Made by a program: the position numbers and the translations under genes. The notes under the pieces were generated by a model. That model was not told where the DNA came from. It saw only the letters and a list, made by a program, of their open reading frames with translations, and made no database searches. From Bradyrhizobium sp. 138 (GTDB lineage Bacteria > Pseudomonadota > Alphaproteobacteria > Rhizobiales > Xanthobacteraceae), in assembly GCF_023074075.1 (NCBI RefSeq), contig NZ_JADPKT010000053.1, forward strand, positions 62,001 to 126,000: DNA of 64,000 nucleotides. The letters are read 5' to 3'. How positions within the stretch are numbered: position 1 is the stretch's first letter; every line of letters begins with the position of its first letter. Positions 16,455 to 24,706 of this stretch are shown here, in pieces.

Positions 16455-16772
16455 ATGACCAATGCCACCACGGGCGGTCTCGGCCCACTGTTTCATCCCG
16501 CCGCGCATTATGCATCGCCGAACGCCGTCCTTGACGACGGCAAGCTCTCGACAGCGGAGAAGCGGATCATTTTATCGTCGTGGGCCTCGGACATGTACGC
16601 CGTCGAATCCCATCCGGCGCTACGCGAGATTCCGGGCATGGATCACCCGGTTCGGCTCGCAGACATCCTCGCCGCGCTGCGCGAGCTCGATGACGACGAC
16701 GACCCGCCGCCTCGTGGCGGCGTCCCGATGCGGTTGCGGCGGCCATGGGCCGCCGCCACGCTTGATCCGTGA
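16455..16772 (+). CDS. Conserved hypothetical protein downstream of hsp20
   Basis: 105 residues. The central part reads LSTAEKRIILSSWASDMYAVESHPALREIPGM, a pattern I recall from alphaproteobacterial proteins next to Hsp20 genes, with an acidic ELDDDDDPPPRGG tail. GGGAG ahead of the ATG supports the start. It lies 110 bases after hsp20 on the same strand and may share its transcript. The 3' end contains GGCGGCCATGGGCCGCC, able to form a hairpin that may serve as a terminator. Function unknown. Confidence 0.75.
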   Translation: MTNATTGGLGPLFHPAAHYASPNAVLDDGKLSTAEKRIILSSWASDMYAVESHPALREIPGMDHPVRLADILAALRELDDDDDPPPRGGVPMRLRRPWAAATLDP

Positions 16773-16820
16773 TCTGATCAGCGCGCGGCCGCAATCCTGG
16801 CAAGGAAGGCTGGCTGTCCA

Positions 16821-17870
16821 TTACGGCAGGTTGTCCCGCAGAAAAATATCGATGCGGATGCGCTCCTGGTCGGGGCTGATCGGCTCGCCCGCACAATGCG
16901 CGAGCAGGATTCGCGCCGCCGACCGCGCCTCATGGCCGGCATCCTGGTTGATGACGGCGTCGAGCGTGCCGCGAACCAGGAATCGCCTCGTGTACTCGGT
17001 GAGCTCATGGGTGATCCAGACCACCTCGCGCGCGCGGCCCGAGGCCTCGAGCGCATCGGCGATGCCGCGGTTTCCGGCGCCGCAGCAATATATGCCGCGG
17101 AGGTCGGCATGACGCGCGAGCAGCGCGGCCGTGAGTTTTCGCGTGCGGTCGCTGTCGTCGCGCCCCTCGATGACCGGGAGTGCGGACAGGTTCGAATACT
17201 CGCTGGTCAGGATCTGGTGGAAGCCGAACTGCCGTTCGGTGTGATCACGCAGCGACAATGATCCCGCAATCACGGCGACGGTGCCCTCGCGCCCCGCAAG
17301 GAAGCGCCCCATCAGCGTCGCCGCGGTGCGGCCTGCGGCCGGGTTGTCGATCCCGACATAGTGCACGCGGGACGAGCTGGGTGCGTCTGACACCAGGGTT
17401 ACCACGGCAATCCCGCGCGCGACAAGGTCGTCGATCGCGGCGCGAACCCTGGGATGATCGAGCGCGATGACGGCGACGCCTTGATAGGCGGGCGAGAGGT
17501 TCTCCAGCGCACCGGCAAGAACATCGGGGTCGAACACGTCGACATGGTGGATATCGATGAAGCCGCGCTGGCCGGCGAGCCAGTCGGCGGTGCGAGCCAC
17601 CTGCTCGGTCAGGCTGGTCATGAAGCTGTTGCTGCCGGTCGGCAGCACGAAGGCAAAGCGGAACGTCTGCCCGCGGGCGAGCCGGGCCGCGGCAACATCG
17701 GCGCGATAGCCGAGCTTTGCCACCGCGGCCTCGACACGCGCGACGGTCTTGGCGTGGACGCCCTCTCGCCGGTTGACGACGCGATCGACCGTGGCGAGCG
17801 AAACGCCCGCGGCGCGCGCGACATCCTCGAGCGTGGCTCGAATCACCGGCTGGGTCGCGCCAACCGTCAT
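16821..17870 (-). CDS. LacI-family transcriptional regulator
   Basis: 349 residues. The N-terminal helix-turn-helix is clear (ATLEDVARAAGVSLATVDRVVN, residues about 12-33) with the hinge VAKLGYRADVAAARLARG, followed by a periplasmic-binding-protein-like sugar sensor domain. VARGIAVVTLVSDAP and YVGIDNPAAGRTAATLMGRFL are typical. It is the last gene of the sugar operon; its ATG overlaps the ThuA-like stop (ATGA). It most likely represses this operon until the transported sugar or its product binds. Confidence 0.93.
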   Translation of the reverse strand: MTVGATQPVIRATLEDVARAAGVSLATVDRVVNRREGVHAKTVARVEAAVAKLGYRADVAAARLARGQTFRFAFVLPTGSNSFMTSLTEQVARTADWLAGQRGFIDIHHVDVFDPDVLAGALENLSPAYQGVAVIALDHPRVRAAIDDLVARGIAVVTLVSDAPSSSRVHYVGIDNPAAGRTAATLMGRFLAGREGTVAVIAGSLSLRDHTERQFGFHQILTSEYSNLSALPVIEGRDDSDRTRKLTAALLARHADLRGIYCCGAGNRGIADALEASGRAREVVWITHELTEYTRRFLVRGTLDAVINQDAGHEARSAARILLAHCAGEPISPDQERIRIDIFLRDNLP

Positions 17871-18511
17871 TCGCGCGCGGCCCACAGCATGCCGCGGGTC
17901 ATCAAAGTCCGGATCTCCGGCACGTCAAGCTCGTAGGCGCGGTGGCCCAGCGAGGAGTAGAACACCCTCCCCGCGCCATAGCGCTTCTTCCACACCACGG
18001 GCATCACCACGCCCTCGATCCAAGGCGCGTGCTCGCCGGTGAAAGTCGTCGTTGCCAATACCTCGTTGGCGGGATCGACATGCATGTAATATTGCTCGGA
18101 CCGATGCTCGAAGCTCTTCAGACCCGTCATGATGGGATCATCCGGTTTCGTCAAGTCGACCTTGTAGTCGATGATGTTGCCGGGATGGGCGACCCACTGG
18201 CCGCCGCACAGGAATTGGTAATCGACCGACTCGCGGAAGGCATCGCACATGCCGCCATGATGGCCGGCAAGCCCGACGCCGCCGCGCACCGCCGCGCAGA
18301 GGTTGAGCGCTTCCGCCTTCTCGATCTTCGACATCGTGTAGATCGGGATGATCAGCGACAGATCGTGGATCGCCGGATCGGCGAATGCCGCCGTCGTCGT
18401 CTCGATCCGAACCTCAAAACCTTCCGCCTTCAGCCAGCCTCGAAACATCGAGGCGCAGAGATCGGGATCGTGTCCCGGCCAGCCACCCCACACAATCATT
18501 GCCTTGCGCAT
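17867..18511 (-). CDS. ThuA-like (trehalose utilization) domain protein
   Basis: 214 residues with the class I amidotransferase-like fold of ThuA: MIVWGGWPGHDP at the start, VRGGVGLAGHHGGMCDAF (nucleophile-region analogue without an obvious Cys in the usual place), and WKKRYGAGRVFYSSLGHRAYEL near the end. ThuA proteins take part in sugar oxidation pathways, including 3-keto sugar metabolism. Start 18511 has GAGGG seven bases upstream; 18517 would be too close. It sits between the oxidoreductase (10-base gap) and the regulator. Confidence 0.88.
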   Translation of the reverse strand: MRKAMIVWGGWPGHDPDLCASMFRGWLKAEGFEVRIETTTAAFADPAIHDLSLIIPIYTMSKIEKAEALNLCAAVRGGVGLAGHHGGMCDAFRESVDYQFLCGGQWVAHPGNIIDYKVDLTKPDDPIMTGLKSFEHRSEQYYMHVDPANEVLATTTFTGEHAPWIEGVVMPVVWKKRYGAGRVFYSSLGHRAYELDVPEIRTLMTRGMLWAARE

Positions 18512-18521
18512 GGTCATTCCC

Positions 18522-19619
18522 TCAATCGATCTGTCCGGTTTCGCGTCCGGCCGGCAGCATCGCCGGCCGCTCGACGCGGCTCTCGATCTTGACGCGGCGG
18601 CCTTCGTCGGCGGAGGTGTGGAACGCCTCCATCACCTCCAGCACGTGGAAGGCAAGCGCGCCGCTGGCGCGGTGCGGACGGTTGTTCAGGATCGCGGAGG
18701 CCATGTCGGCGACGCCGATGGAGCGGAACTCGCCCTCGACGTGACCGTGCGTCAGCGGCATCGTCTCCCATTCGCCGCCAGTCTTGGCAACCTGCACCTC
18801 ACCGCCGAAGCGGTTCGGGTCCGGCACCAGCATGCTGCCGCTGTCGCCATAGATCTCGATCGGCGCATGCCGATGCTTCGGCACGTCGAAGCTCATCGTG
18901 ATCGAGACGACCGCACCGCTTTCGAATTCAAGGTTGCCCGCGACATGAGTCGAAACCTCGACCGGGATCAGCGTGCCGTTCATCGGCTGGCTGGTAACCA
19001 CGCGCTCGGACTTCGGGCGCGCGGTCGAGCCCATCACGCTCGCGACCGGGCCGAGCAGCTGCACGAGATCGGTGATGTAGTACGGCCCCATGTCGAGCAT
19101 CGACCCACCGCCGCGCAAATAATAGAAGCCCGGCGCCGGATGCCAGCGCTCATGGCCGGGGCAGCCGAAGAACGCGCTGCCCGCGACAGGCGCGCCGATC
19201 GCGCCGTCGTCGATCAGCTTGCGTGCGGTCTGGTGGCCGCCGCCAAGGAACGTGTCGGGCGCGCAGCCGACACGCAGGTTCTTCTGTGCGGCGAGCTCGA
19301 TGACCTTGCGCGCTTCCGCGACATCGATGCCGAGCGGCTTCTCGGAATGGACGTGCTTTCCGGCATTCAGCACCGCGAGACTGACATCGGTGTGGGCCAG
19401 CGGCACCGTGAGATTGACGACGATCTCGACATCGTCGCGCTTCAACAATTGGTCGACCCGCATTCCCGGCAAGCCAAACGCTGCCCCCTGGCGCTCCGCG
19501 ACCTCGCTGCGCATGTCGGCGAGCGCCCTGACCTCCATGACCGGAAAACGCTGGGCCGCTTTGAGGTAGGCGGTGCTGATCACACCGCAGCCGATGATTC
19601 CGACGCCGACTTTTCTCAT
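18522..19619 (-). CDS. Gfo/Idh/MocA family NAD(P)-dependent oxidoreductase
   Basis: 365 residues. It has an N-terminal Rossmann motif (VGIIGCGVISTAYLKAA), the HVHSEKPLGI motif that places the family's catalytic Lys, and a C-terminal alpha/beta domain with GGGSMLDMGPYYITDLVQLLG. Family members oxidise sugars or polyols, for instance at C3. Together with the ThuA-like protein and ABC importer it suggests a pathway through a keto-sugar. The start codon lies 22 bases after the stop of the MalG-type permease (-). Confidence 0.93.
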   Translation of the reverse strand: MRKVGVGIIGCGVISTAYLKAAQRFPVMEVRALADMRSEVAERQGAAFGLPGMRVDQLLKRDDVEIVVNLTVPLAHTDVSLAVLNAGKHVHSEKPLGIDVAEARKVIELAAQKNLRVGCAPDTFLGGGHQTARKLIDDGAIGAPVAGSAFFGCPGHERWHPAPGFYYLRGGGSMLDMGPYYITDLVQLLGPVASVMGSTARPKSERVVTSQPMNGTLIPVEVSTHVAGNLEFESGAVVSITMSFDVPKHRHAPIEIYGDSGSMLVPDPNRFGGEVQVAKTGGEWETMPLTHGHVEGEFRSIGVADMASAILNNRPHRASGALAFHVLEVMEAFHTSADEGRRVKIESRVERPAMLPAGRETGQID

Positions 19620-19641
19620 TGTGATCTCCCGGGAATATGGC

Positions 19642-20487
19642 TCATCCCTTGACCGCGCCTGCAGTGAGGCCGGCCACGATGTGCTTCTGCGCCAGCAGGA
19701 ACAGAATGATCGTGGGCAGGATGGTGAGCGTGATGAAGGCCAGGATCAGGTGCCATTCGGACGAGTATTCGCCCTGGTAGACCATGATTCCGAGCGGCCA
19801 AGGATACAGGGCGTCGGTGTTCAGCATCACCAGCGGCAACAGATAGGCGTTCCAGCTGTTGACGAAGGTGATGGTGCCGACGGTCGCCAGGATCGGACGC
19901 GATAGCGGCAACGTCACATAGCGGAAGAACTTGATGTAGCTGCAACCGTCGACCAGCGCGGCCTCCAGCAGCTCATATGGAATGTCCTTGAAGAAGCGGC
20001 GCAACAGCAGCACGCTCATGGCGAGGCTGAACGCCACCTGCGGCAGCGCCACGCCGAAATAAGTATCGAGCATGCCGAGATCCCGCACCTTGATGAACAG
20101 CGGCAGCACGGCGGTCGCAGCGGGAAACAGCAGGCCCAGCGTCAGATAGCTGAGCAGCATCGAGCTCCCGTAGAACTTGACATGGGCGAAGGTGAACGCG
20201 GCCATCGAAGCCGTGATCAGGGTCAGCGTCACCGCCAGCGTCGATATGACCAGCGAATTGCGCAAGAGCTGCCAGTAGCGCGCCGAGAACAGGATGTCGG
20301 CGTAGTTCTGCCACTCCCAGTGCCTCGGCAAGCCGAACGGATTGACACGTAGTTCGCCGAGCGACTTGAAGCCGCCGAGCAGGGTCGCGAGCAGCGGCAC
20401 CAGGACGAAGACCGCGATCAAGCCGAGGAACAGCGCCTTGAACAGCGCAGCGGGATCGATTGCGCTTCTGGCCCCGGCACTACTCAT
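19642..20487 (-). CDS. Carbohydrate ABC transporter permease, MalG type
   Basis: 281 residues with six predicted TM helices and the EAA loop ELLEAALVDGCSYIKFFRYVTLPLSRPILAT that docks to the ATPase. This CUT1 type belongs to the inner membrane of sugar importers. The chosen ATG at 20487 overlaps the partner permease's stop by eight bases; a longer frame to 20520 exists. The operon lacks an ATPase gene, so a shared MsmK/UgpC-type ATPase encoded elsewhere is needed (inference). Confidence 0.92.
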   Translation of the reverse strand: MSSAGARSAIDPAALFKALFLGLIAVFVLVPLLATLLGGFKSLGELRVNPFGLPRHWEWQNYADILFSARYWQLLRNSLVISTLAVTLTLITASMAAFTFAHVKFYGSSMLLSYLTLGLLFPAATAVLPLFIKVRDLGMLDTYFGVALPQVAFSLAMSVLLLRRFFKDIPYELLEAALVDGCSYIKFFRYVTLPLSRPILATVGTITFVNSWNAYLLPLVMLNTDALYPWPLGIMVYQGEYSSEWHLILAFITLTILPTIILFLLAQKHIVAGLTAGAVKG

Positions 20488-21421
20488 CGCGCATGAACCA
20501 TCGCTTGTAGGTGAAGGCAAAGGTCACGCAGATCGCGAACAGGATGACGCCGATGGCGCTGCCATAGCCAACCCGCATACGCGAGATGCCGTTGTTGTAG
20601 AGAAAGCTCACCATCGTATTCGAGGAGTCGGCCGGCCCTCCCCGCGTCAGCGGCATGACGAGGTCGAACAATTGCAGGGAACCGATGATGGCGAAGAACA
20701 CGGACAGGCGGATGGTCGGATAGAGCAAGGGGATCACGACGTGGCGCAGTGCCTGCGTCCGCGTCGCGCCGTCGATTCGGGCGGCCTCGATCAGGCTCTT
20801 GTCGAGGCCTTGCAACGCCGCGATGAACAGCATCATGTGGAAGCCGAAATACTTCCAGACCACCACGATCAGCACCGCCAGCATCGCCGTGTCGGTCGAG
20901 GCCAGCAGATGCGGCGGCTCGGCGCCGAAGGTGCGCCAGATCGAGGCGACGAGCCCGTAGTCGCCGTCATAGACGAAGCTGAAGATCAGCCCGGTCGCGA
21001 TCTCGGCGAGGATATAGGGCATGAAGAACAGCATGCGGAGCGCCACAGCCCCCCGAAAGCGTTCCGCGAGCATGAGCGCCAGCGTGAGCGCGAGCGGCAG
21101 CTGGACGGCGAGCGAAACGGCGATGATCAGCCCGTTGTTACGGAGCGCTAGCCAGAAGGCCCGCGTCTCCAGCACGAAACGGTAATTGTCGAGGCCGATC
21201 CAGTTCGTCGGCCTGCCGAACCCATTCCAGTTGAAGCCTGAGTACCAGGCGGCCTCACCGATCGGCAGCACCACGAACAGCGTGAACAGCAGCAGCGCCG
21301 GCGGCAGAAACAGGATCAAGACCGTGAAACGGCCATCCCAGCTTGGGCCACGAACCGCGACCTGAGCAGCCGCCTCGCCGGCAACGCCGATCGGCGACGA
21401 CATCGCGATCCGTCGCGCCAC
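20480..21421 (-). CDS. Carbohydrate ABC transporter permease, MalF type
   Basis: 313 residues, about six TM helices after a short N-terminal tail. It carries the EAA loop LIEAARIDGATRTQALRHVVIPLLYPTI. It pairs with the MalG-type permease downstream. The GTG at 21421 begins two bases after the binding-protein stop; an ATG at 21403 is an alternative start. The sugar transported is not evident from sequence. Confidence 0.91.
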   Translation of the reverse strand: MARRIAMSSPIGVAGEAAAQVAVRGPSWDGRFTVLILFLPPALLLFTLFVVLPIGEAAWYSGFNWNGFGRPTNWIGLDNYRFVLETRAFWLALRNNGLIIAVSLAVQLPLALTLALMLAERFRGAVALRMLFFMPYILAEIATGLIFSFVYDGDYGLVASIWRTFGAEPPHLLASTDTAMLAVLIVVVWKYFGFHMMLFIAALQGLDKSLIEAARIDGATRTQALRHVVIPLLYPTIRLSVFFAIIGSLQLFDLVMPLTRGGPADSSNTMVSFLYNNGISRMRVGYGSAIGVILFAICVTFAFTYKRWFMRDE

Positions 21422-21423
21422 GG

Positions 21424-22689
21424 TCAGTTACCTTGCTTGTACGCCGCTTCGATGGCTTTCGCAGCGTCCTGCGGGCTCATGCTGCCGCCGGCGATCTCAG
21501 CCGTGACGTCATTGACGACGCGGCCGACCGAGGGGCCGAGGCTCTGGTCATAGAAGTTCTGATGATAGTTCGACTTCGCCAGGTTGGCCGCGATCTGCTT
21601 CATGAAGGCGCTGTTGAGGCCGGCCTCGCCGCCCTTGACGACGGGAACGATGAAATTGCCGGCGGCGAGCCGCGCCTGCACGTCCTTGGAGATAAAGAAC
21701 TTGAGGAAGTCGGTGGCTTCCTTGGGCGCCCCCTTGGTGATCAGCCAGCCGGTGATGCCGCCGAGCGTGTCTGACGGCTCACCCTTGCCGCCGGGTACGA
21801 CCGGAAAATCGAACCAGCCAAGCTTGTCGTCGCCGAGACCCACCTTGTCGGCGGCAAGCGCGCGCTGGGTGTGATAGAAGGACGAGATGGCCAGGATCAT
21901 CGCGGCCTTGCCGTCACCGAAATAGCCGACGGCCTGCGGGTTCTTGAAGCCGAGGAAGCCGTTCTGGAACGGCTGCAGATCGATGAGCTGCTTGAACAGC
22001 TCGCCGGATTTCTGGAAGGTCTCGCCGGCGAAGCCACCTTTCTCACCCTTCAGTGCTGCATCGAAGGCCGGCTTGCCGCCGACGCGCACTGCGAGATGCG
22101 TCCAGTAGAAATGCAGCGGCCATTTGTCGGCACCGCCAACCACAATCGGCGTAACACCCGCGGCCTTGAGCGTTTTCACCGCGCCGAGCAGATCGTCCCA
22201 TGTCTTGATCTTGCTTGCATCGACATTACCCTTGGCCATCAAATCCTTATTGTAGAGGAAGCCGACCTGCGAGAGCGCGATCGGAAGTCCGAAGACGCGG
22301 CCGTTCTGGGTGAAGGCGGCGAGCGCTGCCGGTGCGATCGTGTCGCTGTAGCCGCCGCTCTTCACGGAATCGGTGATGTCCTCCAGGACGCCGGCCTCGA
22401 TCTGGGTCTTCAGGACCCCGCCGGCCCAGCTGTAGATGATGTTCGGACGATCCTTGGATTGCAGGATGGTCGGCAGCTTGGCCTTGTAGGCTTCATTCTC
22501 CAGGAACTGCATCTCGATTTTGACGCCCGGATGCGATGCCTCATAGGCGCGGGCGACCTCATCCCAGATCTTCACCTGGGCCGGATTGACCTCGATGTGC
22601 AGCCATTTCACCGTGGTGTCGGCTGACGCAGAATGGGCCCAAAGCAGGCATGCGACAGCGGCGAGTCCCAGTCTCCCGAGCAATCTCAT
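21424..22689 (-). CDS. Sugar ABC transporter substrate-binding protein
   Basis: 421 residues. The N-terminus MRLLGRLGLAAVACLLWAHSASA is a signal peptide cleaved before DTTVKWLHIEV. Family-1 binding-protein features follow: WDEVARAYEASHPGVKIEMQF, LPTILQSKDRPNIIYSWAGG, GLPIALSQVGFLYNKDL. GGAGG five bases before the ATG at 22689 decides the start over the longer frame. First gene of the sugar operon; the promoter should lie in the 164-base gap to the divergent SDR gene. Confidence 0.94.
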   Translation of the reverse strand: MRLLGRLGLAAVACLLWAHSASADTTVKWLHIEVNPAQVKIWDEVARAYEASHPGVKIEMQFLENEAYKAKLPTILQSKDRPNIIYSWAGGVLKTQIEAGVLEDITDSVKSGGYSDTIAPAALAAFTQNGRVFGLPIALSQVGFLYNKDLMAKGNVDASKIKTWDDLLGAVKTLKAAGVTPIVVGGADKWPLHFYWTHLAVRVGGKPAFDAALKGEKGGFAGETFQKSGELFKQLIDLQPFQNGFLGFKNPQAVGYFGDGKAAMILAISSFYHTQRALAADKVGLGDDKLGWFDFPVVPGGKGEPSDTLGGITGWLITKGAPKEATDFLKFFISKDVQARLAAGNFIVPVVKGGEAGLNSAFMKQIAANLAKSNYHQNFYDQSLGPSVGRVVNDVTAEIAGGSMSPQDAAKAIEAAYKQGN

Positions 22690-22853
22690 CACATCCTCCC
22701 GACCGGCTTTTATTCTTTGACGCAATCCTGCCCTCAATTTTTGAGGTACGCAACACAAATTCTGATCTATGCACCTCACCAACGGAGTGGCTAAGGTTTG
22801 GAAAAAGAGTCGGTCGCGGCCCGCCGCGCCGGCCGCAACAAACAGAGGTACCC

Positions 22854-23612
22854 ATGGCTGCCATCTATTCCGACCTCGCCGGCAAGGTCGTGCTCGTCAC
22901 CGGGGGTGCAGCGGGAATTGGCGCTGCGATCGTGCGGCGTTTCGCGCAGCAGAAATCCAAGGTGGTTTTCTTCGACATCAAGATCGACGAAGGACAGCGC
23001 TTGGCGCGTGAGCTGTCCGATCAGGGCATGGCCGCGCATTTCCAGCACGTCGATCTCACTGACATCCCCGCGCTCCGCGCCGGCGTCGTCGAGGCACGCA
23101 AGGCTCATGGCCCGATCAACATCCTGATCAACAACGCCGCGCATGACGAGCGGCACAGCACCGAGGAGATGACGCCGGAATACTGGGACGACCGCATCGC
23201 GGTGAATTTGAAGCACCAGTTCTTTGCATCGCAGGCCGTGCTGCCGGACATGCAGGCAGCCAAAGCCGGCGCCATCATCAATTTCGGCTCGGTGTCGTGG
23301 ATCGCAGGACAAGGCGGCATGGCCGCCTACACCGCCAGCAAGTCAGGCGTGATCGGGCTGACGCGCTCGCTGGCACGCGACTACGGCCCCTACAACATCC
23401 GCGTCAACGCGATCGCGCCGGGCTGGATCATGACCGAGCGGCAGCTCGAGAAATGGATGACGCCGGCCGGCGAGACCGAGTTGCAGCAGCGACAGTGCCT
23501 GAAGCGCAGGCTCGTGCCGGACGAAGTCGCGAAGTTCACCGTGTTCCTCGCGTCAGACGAGGCCTCCGCCTGCACCGCGCAGCACTACATCGTCGATGGC
23601 GGCTGGGTTTGA
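22854..23612 (+). CDS. SDR-family dehydrogenase
   Basis: 252 residues. Classical short-chain dehydrogenase signatures are present: TGGAAGIGAAI (cofactor loop), NILINNAAH, the active-site Ser in INFGSVSWIAG, YTASK (catalytic Tyr and Lys) and the closing YIVDGGWV. Enzymes of this type oxidise sugars, sugar acids or polyols. It diverges from the sugar ABC operon across 164 bases and probably belongs to the same regulon. AGAGG six bases before the ATG supports the start. Confidence 0.93.
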   Translation: MAAIYSDLAGKVVLVTGGAAGIGAAIVRRFAQQKSKVVFFDIKIDEGQRLARELSDQGMAAHFQHVDLTDIPALRAGVVEARKAHGPINILINNAAHDERHSTEEMTPEYWDDRIAVNLKHQFFASQAVLPDMQAAKAGAIINFGSVSWIAGQGGMAAYTASKSGVIGLTRSLARDYGPYNIRVNAIAPGWIMTERQLEKWMTPAGETELQQRQCLKRRLVPDEVAKFTVFLASDEASACTAQHYIVDGGWV

Positions 23613-23870
23613 GAGGCTTTGAGGATGGCCGAGGGGCACAAGCCAAATCACGGTCAGCATATGCAGGGCTGTGCAACGGTTCCCAGCGAGACCGGTTTCG
23701 AGAGTGATCTCAGACCATGCGGAAAATCTGGCTGGGCGGATCACGACTTCAGGCAACATACCTGCAGCGCGGACCTCCATGGAGCCCTCGGTGCGGACCA
23801 GACTCGATCGGCTTGGCGAGAACATTGTTGATTGCCGGTTCGAATTCCTGAGTCATCAGAGCCGATTGCG

Positions 23871-24623
23871 CTACTTAGGCACCGCCTTGTAGGCGAGATA
23901 GGCCGCATGACTGAGCCCAAGCAGCGAAACAAAGCCGCCATCGACGGGCGGAAATGCCGTTATCGCCGCGATCGGCTTGAGCAGATTGAAAATAGCCGTC
24001 CCGTAGACAATCAGTAGCAGCAATGTAAACGCAAGCTGCTGCACCTTGCCCGCATCAACGTAATCGGCATCGTTGGTATCGCCACGTATGACGTCCAGCC
24101 ACCGCGCGTCCTCCGGTGAGCCTTTCGTGACGACTTGGCCGCGGGATTCGACCGCGGACTTGAGGCCGTCCGCGGTCTTTAGATTCTCGCTGATCGACGC
24201 GAGGCGCTCGGGTGCGCCTGCTTTCTCCTTCTGCATTAGGATCGCGGGCGAGGCTACGAACGTGAAGCTGCCGATCCCAAGAAGCGCCCACACGCTCGCC
24301 GGCACCACTATTTCGAGCGGATTGGTTGCGCCCAGGCTTACGTTCGAGAGGCCCGCGGTGAACAGGGCACTGACCAGAAGCAATGTCCATAGCACGAGCT
24401 GCATGCGCGACAGGCTGATCTTATTGCGTTCGTCTATGAAGATGCCATCCCAGCGCTTCTTCAGCGCGTATCCGGCGAGGCTCAGAAGCGCCGCCAGCAG
24501 CACAAGCGTGGCGACCCACGTCCCGGAACGGCCCAGCCCAACCAAACCGACGAGCCCGCCGAGATCGCCACGCACCAGGTTGACGGCGATGAGCGCGGCC
24601 AAAGCAACAAGAATAACGATCAT
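23871..24623 (-). CDS. Multi-TM membrane protein linked to the vanadium haloperoxidase gene
   Basis: 250 residues, not assigned to a known family. TM helices are near residues 3-20, 35-52, 75-95, 105-125 and two more after residue 195. A cytoplasmic-looking stretch includes RWDGIFIDERNKISLSRMQLVLWTLLLVSALFTAG and a soluble segment near 130-190 (KEKAGAPERLASISENLKTADGLKSAVESRG). GGGGGGA eight bases before the ATG at 24623 is a strong site. It starts 83 bases after the haloperoxidase stop on the same strand, suggesting an operon and perhaps membrane anchoring of the pathway. Confidence 0.75.
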   Translation of the reverse strand: MIVILVALAALIAVNLVRGDLGGLVGLVGLGRSGTWVATLVLLAALLSLAGYALKKRWDGIFIDERNKISLSRMQLVLWTLLLVSALFTAGLSNVSLGATNPLEIVVPASVWALLGIGSFTFVASPAILMQKEKAGAPERLASISENLKTADGLKSAVESRGQVVTKGSPEDARWLDVIRGDTNDADYVDAGKVQQLAFTLLLLIVYGTAIFNLLKPIAAITAFPPVDGGFVSLLGLSHAAYLAYKAVPK

Positions 24624-24706
24624 GAAAAAGTCCCCCCTTGAATTCCTGCGGATGGAGAGATTGCCAGCGCGCCGCCCAGAGACCCGGACGGCGCGCTGCA
24701 ATGCCG